Source: Alopecurus myosuroides
Taxonomy: Eukaryota; Streptophyta; Magnoliopsida; Poales; Poaceae
Length of the DNA stretch: 64,000 nucleotides
Assembly: GCA_028641055.1 (NCBI GenBank)
Contig: CM054060.1
Span: forward strand, 316,933,344-316,997,343
Reading direction: 5' to 3'
The translations under genes and the position numbers were made by a program. The notes under the pieces are model-generated. The model did no database searches, was not told the DNA's origin, and saw only the letters and a list, made by a program, of their open reading frames with translations. Shown here piece by piece: positions 22,040 through 33,925 of this stretch. Within the stretch, counting starts at the first letter, position 1. Each line of letters begins with the position of its first letter.

Positions 22040-22623
22040 GGCGGTGAGCAGGAAAATCAGTCGAGTTCTGCTTCTTCTCCGGCAGCGCGTCCCCTTCTTC
22101 TCCGGCGGCATGTAGTCGAGCTCTGCTTCCGAATTCCACCCTAAATGGCCGCGCTTCGGGCCAGTTCCGCTGGGAAGATGCACTGCCTGCCCACGGACGG
22201 CGTCCCTGCAGCGGCGGGTCACCGCGAGCGATAAGAACGGCAACCGGGGGCGGGTGTATGTGAAATACGAGAGCAAAGAACAGGTTGGGGAGGTGAGATC
22301 TGTGTTCCCCCTGTCAATTTCGTTTTTTTTTCCTCAATTTTCAGCCGATTTGGGTTTTCGTATTTGCAGGATCTTCTTCCATGTGACCATTTCGAGTGTC
22401 TTGAGAATTACATAAAGAGGATTCAAAAGAAGGACAAAAAATGTGCCCAATTTGCTACCGCCGGTGGAGCAATTGGGATCTGCTACGGTGCACAATGGGG
22501 TGCAGAAGGACGAGTTGAAGAAGATGGCCAAACAGCTGGAGACCCGCTTGTCGGTCTAAAGAAGCAGAGCAATATGCTGACTGCAATTTTTTATTTATGT
22601 GTTTTTGGAGGTGTGTATTTGTA
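22040..22623 (+). pseudogene. GRF-type zinc-finger protein remnant with C-terminal membrane segment
   Basis: Exon 1 ends at about 22291 and encodes RCTACPRTASLQRRVTAS, then GNRGRVYVKYESKEQVGE, the first half of a GRF-type finger. A probable intron (GTGAG at 22292, TTGCAG ending about 22369) leads to exon 2, DLLPCDHFECLENYIKRI, the second half. Two family positions have decayed: the third Cys reads Tyr (YVKY) and the Trp after CDHFE reads Cys. A frame change in the following Lys-rich coiled coil (KDELKKMAKQLETRLSV) precedes LKKQSNMLTAIFYLCVFGG, a likely C-terminal membrane anchor ending at the stop before 22624. The finger plus coiled coil plus tail anchor is a recurrent plant architecture; the function is unknown. 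Confidence 0.55.
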
Positions 22624-22801
22624 GATCATTAGTCAAAAATAATGTACGTAGTTAGTGTTATAGTTAGCTTGACATGGTCAATTTGTGTATGGCTAAGACA
22701 TGGAATAAATGCGCCAGGAATCCAGCCCTGATTTGGTTTATGTTCAGTTTTCAGTGTTCGTATGTACATGTTTAGTGACCATCTAAAACCTAGACAAGCC
22801 C
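22624..22801. other. MULE interior left of G3, no gene seen
   Basis: AT-rich sequence after the GRF-gene stop, probably its 3' UTR. It includes an AATAA-type signal context and the G3 target site AGCCC at 22797-22801. Confidence 0.5.
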
Positions 22802-23276
22802 TGTCGTGGGATAATCGCGGCAGACGTTACCGGAGGTAACTTATCTTGGGGCAAGACGACACTGGTGTTTGGGAGAGGGTTTAGCTCGAGGGAAAACATG
22901 ATGATGTATGATCTGATAGCCGACAATCAAGTCGCCGAATCTCCGATCTGAATATACTAATCTCAACTCGTGTTACACTGGATGCTCGATATCTAGCGAT
23001 ATTGCTCGAACTCTTGGATCTCTCTAAACCTAACCTAGGGGCCGGCTTATAAAGCATCCGGACCCCCTGGCCTGCTCTCCAAGGCGTACTCTGAATCCTA
23101 CCCGGACACTGCTTACAAAACCTTAAACTTCCTTACCGGTACCCACAATCTGGGTTACCAGGCCTACGATCTTGGGCCTTCTAGAAGCTCCTTTATCCTC
23201 AGCCGGATCTTGCGCAGGGTCCTTTGGGCCGAGTTACACCTTGGCGTTGGCCTACCGGGTTATCATCCCTCCATCA
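22802..23276 (-). repeat. 3' LTR of G3
   Basis: 475 bp from TGTCGTGGGATAATC to CATCCCTCCATCA on the plus strand. A heat-shock-like core TTCTAGAAGCTCC lies at 23179-23191, with one mismatch in the third unit. Confidence 0.93.
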
Positions 23277-23289
23277 GTAGTCCCCAGAA
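23277..23289 (-). other. polypurine tract of G3
   Basis: The minus strand reads CTATTCTGGGGACTAC up to the 3' LTR, matching G4 base for base over the core. Confidence 0.75.
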
Positions 23290-24472
23290 TAGCTTGTGCT
23301 TCACGGGATACTCCTTGAAGCGCTCGCTATTCCCTGCAAAAGTATCAAACGTACAGGCCCATAGAGACCGGGTTAAGGTGCTTTGATAAAAAGCTAGGCC
23401 TAACTCCAAGGTGGCCATATAATAACCCGGCTTTCTCTAGGTCCTTCTTTACTTTTTCCGGATCGACACCCCGATAAGAATGTTAAAGATCCGGCTTACT
23501 TCACTCGATAATTGATCCTGATACTGCTGAGAAGATCTCCTTCTTATCTCTATCCGGATATCTCGCCCAGTACTTAAAGCATATCTCAAAAAATCCGGGC
23601 AGGTATCCGTTATCCCGAAATTTCCGGCTCTCGCCCGTTTGCCTAGGCTTATCCTTCCGCACCCTTAGAAATAGGTACTTAGGGGTCAACCTAACCCTAA
23701 CGGCTCATTTCCCCCTCTTCTTTCTTCTCTTCACTTCCGCGCTCAAGCTCGCAGAGCACCGTCACGGAGACCTCGCGCGCGTCACCGGAGCCAATCCGCC
23801 GCCGGCTACGCTCCGCCACGGTTCGCCCCGCGCCGCCGCCAAGATCCGCCACCGCGCCCTCGTTCTGCCCGCCGGGAATCGCTAAGGGGCACCAGGGTTG
23901 TGCTATTTGCCGCCGTCGGGCTTCACTTCAATCTCCTTCAGTAAGTTTCTCGTATTCATTAGCTCGACCTCGCAATTTCTTGATTTACTCCAGATTGGAT
24001 CTAGGTCAATCCGCGGGTCATTTTTTCTTGCCGCGCCGAATTAGACCTCACAATCCCATGCTAGTTCATCCAATAGCGTAACAGATGGGCACATGTCGCT
24101 CCCCTATCATCATTAATCATTAATTTCTCCGTAGAATCGCCCGCGAGTTTTCCGATCTAGATCCATTTCGTCCCAATTTTCCGCGCATGTCATTGATACC
24201 CGTAAAATCCTCTTCTTCCGATCTTTTGCTTGTAGTAGATACATGGGCAATCATCCGTCTTCCTCAAACACCTTTCAATACGTAAGTAACCAATAGTTTC
24301 TATAATTATACTTGATACCCGGATAACTTGTAATCTTCGCTCCGTGGCATGATACCCGGATAATTCTTAGTTTTCATATCTTTTCGATACTGCTTGCATA
24401 TACTCGGGTAATCCATGATTTCCGAATCTCATTTCCTGTACCTCTTTGTCTTGTGCTTTGCAGGTTGATCCC
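23290..24472 (+). promoter_or_regulatory. promoter, leader and 5' UTR intron of the G3 antisense gene
   Basis: The position equivalent to the TATA box of G4 (TTATAAATAG) reads TTAGAAATAG at about 23665-23674, so the promoter is probably weakened in this copy. A GC-rich leader (23700-23937) ends at a consensus donor (CAGTAAGTTTC near 23938). The acceptor TTTGCAG ends at 24463, ten bases before the ATG. The same 5' UTR intron arrangement is found in G4. No coding sequence is seen in this stretch. Confidence 0.55.
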
Positions 24473-27400
24473 ATGGCTCCCAAAAAGCAAGGGAAGCAGC
24501 CGGCCCAGACGAAGACAACCCAATCCATATCCGCCAATTGGGGGCGATCCACGGCCATAAAGGCCAAGCTAGAAGGGCTGGCCGAGTTGGGGGTTCTCCC
24601 CTCTCAGAAGGACATCCATTGGAGGGTGCCGGGTGATGAGACCCGGCCGACACCCGCCAGCGACGAGGTAATCTGTTTCGTGGAGCACGTGACCCGGGGA
24701 TTCCGTCCTCCGGGTCACCCTTTCTTTAGAGAAGTTCTGAGCCATTATGGCCTCCGGCTATTCGACATAGGGCCTAACTCTATGTTGAATATAACCCATT
24801 TCATTGTTTAGTCCGAGTCATACTTGTGCACTCCGCCAAGTTTGGCTCTCTTTATCGAACTCTTCCAGTGCAAACCGTGCCGTGAAAGCGGTGACGGAGC
24901 ACTTTTCACTTGCGGCGGGGTATCCATCCAGCGCCGCAAGAACTCACCCATGCCAACCCTTAATCTGAACTCCCACGTTAAACACTGGCAATTATCCTTC
25001 TTTTACTGCCATGACACCTCCTTACCCGGCGATAAGAAACTGCCGGGTTACTCGGAGGGCCTCCTCGAGGTTTCCGAGAAATTCAATGCTTTCGCCCCTG
25101 GCTCGGACAGGGAGGCAATCCAGCCACTCCTCTCGAAAATATCCGTCTTATCCGCCCAAGGTCTCCTTGGGCTCAATCTGGTCAAGACATGGGTGGATTT
25201 CCGGATCCAGCCCAACTCTGTTCGCACCAAGCTGATGTGCGATTACTCGGGGCACTCCACGGACGCGCTCCGATACTCCACCAAGAACTATGCAGCCGGC
25301 GACACCAACAAGACCATCAAGGGATTCTTGACGGAGAGGTTGGAGGTGATCAAGAACATCGCCGGGTTACCGCCGTTCACCCAGGAGAACCCGGCTCCAG
25401 CAGTGAGACCCAATACTTGTAAACTTATTCTCACACTAAACTTGATTCGGCCACTAATTCTTACTTCCATGCTTTTATCTCAGGCTGATGACCCTTTCTG
25501 GAGCATCGAGACCTCCCCTTCTACCGGAGACCCGGAAGAAGAAGACGAGCCGGCTGATAACGATGCAGGTATTTATCCGGATCTTGTGTCATCTTCACTT
25601 GCATCATTTTCCTCTCATTTAAATTTTTCCAACGATACATACTCGGCTTGCAGGGCTGGAGGATGAAGAAGAGAAGGACGAGGATGACCCGGAGGCCACC
25701 GAGTCCGACCAGGAGATAACAATCGGAGCCAAAAGGAAGGCCAGAGGGGTAGTGTCCAAGGTTCCTTTCTCCTCCATGTCCTCCAAACCCTACACCTTTG
25801 ATAACATGCGCCAATTTAACCATCAACTATCGAACTCATCATATTTGAAGGATTCTCTTCTGGCCAAGCGCAGGGTGACTCGGAGTTCTTTGGGTGACGT
25901 TCCCCTCAACCCGGGCATCTCCACCTCTCCAATCCACCGGGCCGGTACTCCTCCGCCTCGTCCTTCCAATTCTCCTCAGCGCCACCCTTCTCCCAACCAT
26001 CCTCTGGCCGGGCAGTTCTGAGTCCCACTATCAGCTCCTGTAACAGTTTCGTCCGCTTCCAGCAGCGAGCTTCCACCAGATTACACTGTGAATGTCGGGT
26101 AAGTCTTCACTACATGATACCCTTACATACCTGATAACTTTCAACCACTATTGCTAACCGCTTCTCTCTTTTTTCCTTAGCGCTCAAGTCACAATTAGTG
26201 ACCCGGAGAACATGGAAACAGATAACCGGGGGACGGAGGGGCCGACTGATAATGTAGACGCTGCGACTGGAGATGACGCTGAAGACGGCCAGGGACAAGG
26301 CCCTTGGAATGACCTGGCTCACCAGGAAGCCGGGTCTCCGAAGTCGTCCGAAGACGTGGACGAGGAGATTGAAATCCTGGAGGCGAGGATGGGTTCCCCA
26401 AACCCGGATACCCAGACAGTCCGGGTCTCAACTCCCAAGTCGGGGAAAATTCATCCGTCCAGTGAACAAGCTGCCGGCTCTTCTGGCGTCAGGCCCGAAG
26501 ACATGACGTTCTCCCAAATGCTTAGTGCCCTTCACACCTTGAGGGCCATCTTGGAAGCTTTGATAGCCAAACATGAGGTAAATCCGAATAATGCTGCTTA
26601 TATCCTTATCTAGTCCCCAAGTTCCGAGTGAATTTCTTGAGAGTTTGCTTGGAACTTCGTAGTGCATCCGGCTAATCTTTCTTCGTATCCCTACTCAGGC
26701 TTTCGTGGCCCAATCTGAGAAGAAATTGGCAAAGGCCACCAAGCTTATTGAAAAGGAGGTGGCTCTGTGTGAGGCGGCTGAAGCTGAGGCTAGGAGGAGC
26801 GGGAAGATCACCAGGAAGTATAGGAAAAGGGCTCATGCAGCAGAAGATAAGCTAACAACGGTTTCTGTCCAGATTGTCGATACATATCGTGCAATGACTG
26901 GTACGATTCCTTACTTTGATAACCAAGACTCGGATTCTCATTTTTGATAGATAGTCGGATTTCCTTACTCCTTGCTTTTCTTGCTTTCTGCAGGTCCGGA
27001 TGAGGCTATCCCGGATGAAGATGATATTGCCAAGTTGAAGACCATCAAGAATATTATCCGGCAGCTCTGTGCCGGAACTAACTGGATCCTTGACGAACTG
27101 CGATTGCCGGGTGTTGGGCCAGGTAACCTGAAGAAACTGCTGGATGCCTGTTCCACTATTCCCGAGTGGATTTGGCATTGGAAGCGCTCATCCTGCCGGG
27201 TTGGAGTAACCCGGGGGCTTGCACTGGCTAAAGCTTATTTTCCTAAGCTAGAGCCGGCCAAGCTTATGGGCGGGTTTCCAGAATTCAACCACGACGGGTC
27301 TAAGTTCTTACCGAAGAATTTCAAGGCCATCCCGAAGGAAGTTCGTCACCCGGCCAGTGTGATTGCTGATAGTTTGGATGTCAACTCTATTCTCCCTGCA

Positions 27401-27661
27401 TACGATGCTGATGACAAGGTGATTAAGGAGGATCGTCCCAAGCCATATGATATGCTTGCCCGATGGAAGGAGGAAGTTGCCAAGTTGAGGGAGGAAGCCG
27501 CAAAAAAGAAGGCTGATGCCGATTCTGCGCCTGCTACCTCCACACCAGTCGTCCCTCCTCCTGCGCGAGCCGGCGCTGCTGGTGATCCGGGTGCTGCTGC
27601 TACCAAGAGTGATGGCAAGGGCAAGGAGAAGATGGACGCCACAACCCAGAATGCCGAGTGA
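24473..27661 (+). pseudogene. antisense gene of G3 (Transposase_28-like), seven-exon structure
   Basis: Runs opposite to gag-pol. Exon 2 starts MAPKKQGKQPAQTKTTQ at 24473 and holds the conserved core: HVTRGFRPPGHPFFREVLSHYG, then LFIELFQCKPC, then GLNLVKTWVDFRIQP. Predicted coding exons by GT/AG and comparison with G4: 24473-25402, 25484-25568, 25654-26098, 26181-26577, 26699-26900 and 26994-27661. Exon at 26699 is a basic coiled coil. The last exon has WKRSSCRVGVTRGLALAKAY and FPKLEPAKLMGGFPEF, then an acidic/basic tail. A TAG at 24809-24811 and a TGA near 26022 break the frame. The molecular function of this family is unknown; no transposase catalytic motif is visible. Confidence 0.7.
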
Positions 27662-28705
27662 TACCTGCTACCTGATGTCGTTTCGTATGCGTCAGTCGGC
27701 CAATGGGCCGTTTAAACAATCATTTTTTGATGGTGCGCCTGTGCACCTTTGATACTAGTACCGAAATTTGTAATGCACTTTAAGTTCTTGATACACCTTG
27801 TGCCTCTTCTGGCCTTTTGGATGATTTTAAATTTATCTACTTTTGAGCCCATTTGTTCTTGATATCCGACTTTCTTTATGATTCCTTTTGTGAGACTCGG
27901 TTTCCGAGTTTCATGGGTTTTTGACAAGCGGACTTTTCTCTAAGTCCCCAAGTCCCCAAGACTCGGATGTTTGGTTCTTTTGAGTTTAGTAACTAAGCAA
28001 CTTGTTTCTGTTTCGAAATCCCCAGTCCCCAAGACCCGAAATCTGAGTCTGGGGTGTGCGGTCTTTCCAAAAGAACAAATTGTTTTCTACTAAGCCCAAA
28101 ACCTAGAGCCGTTTCACATAGGTATTGAAGTTATGCTTAATAAACGTTGAGTTTCCGGCTATTAGCCTTGTACTCTGCATAACTTGTGGTTTAGATGACC
28201 CTTTTGACTATCTTGTACTATAAGCCGGCTTTCGCGTGGATATCATGTTGTTACATCTATACGAAAACAGGGTCAGGCAAGTCCCATTGGGCTTCATGAC
28301 TGATTGTAATCGTAAGCGAGCAAATCATGCCACTTTGGTGCGAGTCACATCGAGCTTAAGTAAGAAAAGTCAAGAAAATTTGGCTCCTTTGTCTGGTTAT
28401 AAGATTGCAGCCGTACTCGTTTGCGAGTAATCGGCCCTTATAACTCATAGGCATCAAGGCCGGGTCTTTGAGTTTGTAACTGTGCTATTCAAGCGATCAG
28501 CCCCCAATACCTAGGTATATGCAACATACTAAGAGTGAAGAACATAAGAATAACCACCTCTTTATTTGATATGTGAAAGTTAGGTCAGCAAGCCGCCTCA
28601 TTAAAAACCCATCCAGTCCCCAAGGGTACCCTAGATAGGAAAAGAGTGCGTCTGAAACCTGCTGCCTGTTACATCGCGCAATTCCACTTGCCAATATAGT
28701 CTATA
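27662..28705 (+). other. non-coding region between antisense gene and integrase of G3, with a small conserved ORF
   Basis: Contains repeated AGTCCCCAAG tracts (about 27944, 28023 and 28615) and a 64-codon plus-strand ORF at 28236-28430 (start MDIMLLHLYENRVRQVPLGF). The same ORF occurs in G4 at 41347-41541 with only a few residue changes. Because G3 and G4 are close relatives, conservation alone does not prove coding. No other gene is seen. Confidence 0.4.
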
Positions 28706-31700
28706 CTAAGTATAGTAGGGACATAGCTGAGCCACGTTCCATGGTCTGTCTCTTTCTTGCATAGATGAAGTGGTATGAGCGGTGTCGTTAACTGTAGCCG
28801 ACTCTTCCCTTGGGTCTATCAAGTAATATGATCCGTTGTGCAGATTCCGGCTTATGATAAACGGTCCTTCCCACGGTGGTGATAACTTGTGTTTTCCTTC
28901 GTTTGACTGTACCAGGCGCAGAACCAGGTCTCCTTCCTGGAAGACCCGGGTTTTCACGCGCCGGCTGTGATACCTCTGTAAATCTTGCTGATATATGGCT
29001 GATCTTTCCAGGGCTTGTTCCCTTTGTTCTTCTAACATATCTACGGCGTCCTGCCGGGTCTTCTCGTTCTCCACCTCGACGTAGGCTGATACTCGAGGAG
29101 AATCATGAATAATATCACTCGGCAACACCGCTTCTGCACCATAAACCATGAAGAACGGTGTCATCTGAGTAGATCTGTTAGGTGTAGTGTTGATACCCCA
29201 AACCACGGAAGGTAGTTCTTCAACCCATGCACCAGCAGCTCTGATGCACGGGACTCGCAGTCGTGGCTTTAATCCACGAAGCAACTCCTGGTTTGCCCTC
29301 TCCACTTGTCCATTGGCCTGTGGATGAGCCACTGATGCTATGTCAAGCCGGATTCCATTGTTGCTACAGAACTTCTCCATCTCACCAAGGGACATGTTGG
29401 TTCCATTGTCAGTGATTATGCTGTGGGGGTATCCGAACCGATAGATAATTCTTTTCAGGAACTTGACTGCAGTAACTGCTTCACAATTGGTAACTGGCAT
29501 AACCTCAACCCACTTGGTAAACTTATCAATAGCCACCAAGAGATGTGTCTTCTTGCAAGGTGACATGTGAAAGGGGCCAACCATGTCCATACCCCAAACA
29601 GCGAACGGCCAAGTTAACGGAATAGTCCGTAATTCCATAGCCGGCACGTGGGTTTGGCGAGCGTACCTTTGACATCCGTCGCACCTTGCCACTAAGCGCT
29701 CCGCATCTGCTAGGGCCGTGAGCCAGAAGAATCCATGTCGATAAGCTTTGGCCACAAGGGATCTTGTGGATGCATGATGCCCACAATCACCTTCATGGAT
29801 TTCCTTGAGAATCTGTCGGCCTTCTTCTGGTGCTACACAGCAAAAAGACTCATGATGCACTTCTCTTGTATAACTCCCCCTTGATGATAGAATATCCCTT
29901 TGCTCGCCTCAAAATTTGCCTTGCTAACACCTCCTGCTGTGGTAACTCGCCCCGTGATAGGTAGGCCAAGAACGGTTCTGTCCACTCGGGAACGGTGCGC
30001 ACAGTGGCCACGAGCTCCAAATCCGGGTCTTGACTTGCCAGTTCTTCCTCAGACTCGGTTTAACTGATGGTCGCCATAATTCATCCAGGAAAACATTAGG
30101 TGGAACCGGCTCTCTGCGCGAGCCGAGTCTGGCGAGGGCATCTGCTGCCTCGTTCTTTCTTCTATCTATGTGCTCCACCTCATACCCGGAAAAACATCCG
30201 GCAACCCTATCAACCTCTCTGCGGTATGCTGCCATAGTTGCGTCCTTTCTATCCCAAGTTCCTGATACCTGCTGTACCACAAGGTCCGAATCTCCAAAAC
30301 ATCGTATCCTATTAATATTCATCTCCTTGGCTACCTTTAAGCCATGCAATAGGGCCTCATACTCGGCCACGTTGTTCGAATAATCAAAGTGAATCTGTAG
30401 CACGTAACTCAACTTGTCTCCTTTGGGTGATGTTAGCACCACTCCAGCTCCGGATCCCTCGTATTGCTTGGATCCATCGAAGTGCATGATCCAAGACTCG
30501 GAGTCTGGATCCATGGTGGGCATGCCTGTGTGCGTCCAATCATTAACGAAATCGACCAGAGCCTGAGATTTGATTGCTGACCTGGGCTCGTAGTTGATGT
30601 GATAATCCCCCATCTCTATTGCCCACTTGGCTATTCTTCCTGTTGCATCCGAGTTTCGGATGATGTCCGCCATTGGTATCGAACTAACCACTGTTATGGG
30701 GTGTTCCTGGAAATACGGCTTAAGTTTCCGGCTGGCCATAAAGACCCCGAAAACCAACTTTTGCCAATGCGGGTAGCGCTGCTTTGCCTCTGATAATACC
30801 TCGCTGACGTAATAAACCGGTCTCTGGACCGGGTAACCTTTCCCATCCTCTTTTCGTTCCACAACGACTACTGCGCTAACGGCTCGGGGGCCGGCTGCTA
30901 CGTATAGCAACATAGGCTCTTTAGGACCCGGGGCCGCTAGGAATGGTGCTTAAGGTAACTGCTTCTTTAGTGCCTCGAACGCCTCATCCGCCTCTTGATC
31001 CCACACGAATTTATCGGACTTCTTCAAGAGCCGGTACAAAGGTATTGCTTTTTCTCCGAGTATGGATATAAATCGGCTCAAGGCTGCTACGCAGCCCGTG
31101 AGCTTTTGAACATGTTTCAAATTTTCCAGCTTTTTTAGACTCTGGATAGCTTTGATTTTATCCGGGTTTGCCTCAATTCCTCTCTCCAAAACGATGAAGC
31201 CGAGTAATTTCCCAGCTGGAACTCCGAATACACACTTTGTCGGGTTTAGTTTCATCTGATACCTCCTCAGGTTCTTGAATGTCTCCCTTAGGTCGTCAAT
31301 GAATGTCTCCGCCTTTCTGGTTTTGATAACCACGTCATCCACATAAGCGTGGAAGTTACGTCCAATTTAGTCCTCGAAGCACTTCTGAATACACCGTTGA
31401 TAAGTTGCGCCAGCATTCTTCAATCCAAATGTCATGGTCTTGTAACAAAAGGCCCCAAAAGGGGTTATGAATGATGTTTTCTCCCAATCCTCCTTCTTGA
31501 GCTTGATCTGGTGATACCCGGAATATGCGTCCAGAAAGCATAACAGGTCACTTCCAGCCACTGCGTCTATGATCTGATCTATCCTTGGTAGCGCGAACGG
31601 ATCCTTTGGTCAATGTTTGTTAAGACTCATGTTATCAATGCACATCCTCCACTCATTGGTTTTTTTCATTACGAGAACCGGATTCGCTAACCAGTCCGGG

Positions 31701-32896
31701 TGAAATACTTCCATGATAAAGCCGGCTGTTAGAAGCCGAGCAATTTCCTCTCCTATTGCCTTCCTTCTTTCCTCATTCATCTTCCTCAAGCCCTGCTTCA
31801 CAGGCCTGGACTTGGGATCTTCGTGCAAAATGTGCTCTGCCAATTCTGTGGGGATACCCGGCATGTCGCTAGGTGTCCAGGCGAACACATCCGCATTTGA
31901 ACGAATAAACTCCACAAGTGCCTTCTCCTGCTCGCTGTCCAAGTTAGATCCTATAGCAAACTGCTTAGAGGGGTCACCTTCAACAAAAGCTATCATCTTG
32001 GTGTCCTGTGCTGCTTTGAACTTTGCTCTCTCGTCTTCAGTATTCGGCCTTTTCAATGTTGTTCTGTCATCCGGGTCTACTTGAGACCGGTAATACTTGA
32101 GTTCCTCTTTTCTGCAAGCTTGCTCAGCCATTGCTGCGTCTCCCTCATCGCACTCAGCCGATATATCCCGCCTTCCATGTATGGTGATGGTCTGCTTAGG
32201 ACCCTGGATCTTTAGCTGTAGATACACATAACACGGCCTAGCCATGAATTTAGCATAAGCCGGCCTTCCAAATAGCGCGTGATAAGGACTGCGCAACTTG
32301 ACCACCTCGAAAGTGAGCCACTCAACTCGATAATTGTCCTTTGATTCCCCAAAAGCTACCTTCAATGCAATTTTTCCCTCGGGGCACGCTGAGTGACCCG
32401 GCACTATCCCATGAAAAATTGTTGAACTTTTCTGTAGCTGAGACTCCTTGAGACCCATGCGTAGAAAGGTTTCCCAATACAGGATATTGATGCTACTTCC
32501 ACCGTCCATCAGGACCTTTTTCAGCTCATAACCATTGACCTGTGGCGCAACTACCAACGCTAAGACTCCCGGGTGTTCTATTCTTTCCGGGTGATCTCTT
32601 CTGCTCCATGTTACATCCTGCTCTGACCATCTCAGATATCTCGGAACAGTCGAGGAAACCGAGTTTACCGCTTGTTTCAGTATCTTTTTGTCCCTATTAG
32701 AAGTTCCTATAGTATGCACATGATATTGTCCTTTCGAACCGGAAGTACGTACCATGCCGATGAAGACGCTGATCTGGCCGATTATCACGACAGATCCGGA
32801 TTCAAGCAGATCCGATTCTGGTCCCCAGCCAGAATCGTCCACCATCTTCTCTCCTTCGTGGTCGGTGTAGATCTCGCCGATGACAAGATTCTCCAT
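28706..32896 (-). pseudogene. pol: G3 pol: gag stub, protease, RT, RNase H, integrase
   Basis: Starts at the gag ATG near 32896. About 53 gag codons join near 32735 directly to sequence just upstream of protease (GQYHVHT). Protease keeps VLMDGGSSINILY near 32515. RT keeps LLCFLDAYSGYHQI and the YVDD active site (HAYVDDVVIK near 31330). RNase H (30913-30150) keeps FDGS, AEYEAL, FGDSDLV and NEAADALA. Integrase (29860-28706) has an HHCC finger ending CDGCQRYA and catalytic Asp, Asp, Glu in WGMDMVGPF, IITDNGTN and PQANGQVERANQ. Breaks: TGA near 31608, TAA near 31367, a stop near 30951 and a frameshift near 30058. All catalytic residues I can check are present. Confidence 0.9.
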
Positions 32897-32940
32897 GTTC
32901 TTCCGAGCTTCTCCCGTGATGTAAACACCTTTGGACGCAG

Positions 32941-32958
32941 GCCCCACGGTGGGCGCCA
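32941..32958 (-). other. primer-binding site of G3
   Basis: The minus strand reads TGGCGCCCACCGTGGGG two bases inside the 5' LTR. Confidence 0.85.
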
Positions 32959-32960
32959 AC

Positions 32961-33434
32961 TGTCGTGGGATAATCACGGCAGACGTTACCGGGGGTAACT
33001 TATCTTGGGGCAAGACGACACTGGTGTTTGGGAGAGGGTTTAGCTCGAGGGAAAACATGATGATGTATGATCTGATAGCCGACAATCAAGTCGCCGAATC
33101 TCCGATCTCAATATACTAATCTCAACTCGTGTTACACTGGATGCTCGATATCTAGCGATATTGCTCGAACTCTTGGATCTCTCTAAACCTAACCTAGGGG
33201 CCGGCTTATAAAGCATCCGGACCCCCTGGCCTGCTCTCCAAGGCGTACTCTGAATCCTACCCGGACACTGCTTACAAAACCCTAAACTTCCTTACCGGTA
33301 CCCACAATCCGGGTTACCAGGCCAACGATCTTGGGCCTTCTAGAAGCTCCTTTATCCTCAGCCGGATCTTGCGCAGGGTCCTTTGGGCCGAGTTACACCT
33401 TGGCGTTGGCCTACCGGGTTATCATCCCTCATCA
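32961..33434 (-). repeat. 5' LTR of G3
   Basis: 474 bp. A minus-strand TATA-like GCTTTATAAG lies at about 33205-33214. The heat-shock-like core TTCTAGAAGCTCC lies at 33338-33350, upstream of TATA in element orientation. Confidence 0.93.
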
Positions 33435-33470
33435 AGCTCAATGTTAAATGAGGCCCAATGTATACTAGCA

Positions 33471-33770
33471 CGGACAAACAGTGGACAAAAATAATTTAAA
33501 CATTGGACAAATATAATTTAAACATTTGGACAAATATAATTTAAAAATTGGACAAATATAATTCAAAATTTTGGACAAATATAATTTAAACATTTGGACA
33601 AATATAATTTTAACATTCGGACAAATATAATTTTAACATTCGGACAACCATTCGGACAAATATAATTTAAACATTCAGACAAATATAATTTAAACATTGG
33701 ACCATTTGGGCAAATATAATTAAACATAAATTCATTGGCAAACATAATTAAACAGTGGACATATATATTG
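33471..33770 (+). repeat. AT-rich minisatellite, about 23-bp unit
   Basis: About a dozen imperfect copies of GGACAAATATAATTTAAACATT, with spacing of 22-25 bp and some merged or shortened units. It is part of the MULE interior right of G3. Confidence 0.85.
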
Positions 33771-33925
33771 AGGATAATCATTGGCCCCACTTTACATATA
33801 TTCAGTGGGGCCCGTCGGACATTACATATATTTAAAACAAAAAGGGGCCCTAGCCCTAATCCTAAGTGCCAGCGGAATGCATGCGGGCACCCTTCCCGCC
33901 GTCCGGCCAACAGTCGGGGGTTGGC

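Larger units (their letters stand above)
22802..33434 (-). mobile_element. Tat-lineage Ty3/Gypsy retrotransposon G3, complete ends, gag deleted
   Basis: LTRs at 22802-23276 (3', 475 bp) and 32961-33434 (5', 474 bp) differ by about 6 substitutions and one base deletion, so the insertion is recent. Flanking bases AGCCC (22797-22801) and AGCTC (33435-33439) are a 5-bp duplication with one mismatch. Order on the minus strand: primer-binding site, short gag start fused to protease, RT, RNase H, integrase, then an antisense gene (plus strand, 24473-27661) and polypurine tract. Almost the whole gag is missing. Pol domains are complete but carry stops and a frameshift. G3 is inserted between the GRF gene and the minisatellite of the MULE. 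Confidence 0.93.

Noticed and set aside
24446..27752. Plus-strand genes treated as an independent host gene inserted in G3
   Set aside because: The same gene, exon plan and position occur in G4 and, truncated, in G2, so it belongs to the elements.
33471..33770. Regular short repeats resembling a CRISPR array
   Set aside because: Units are contiguous without unique spacers, and the setting is a plant transposon.
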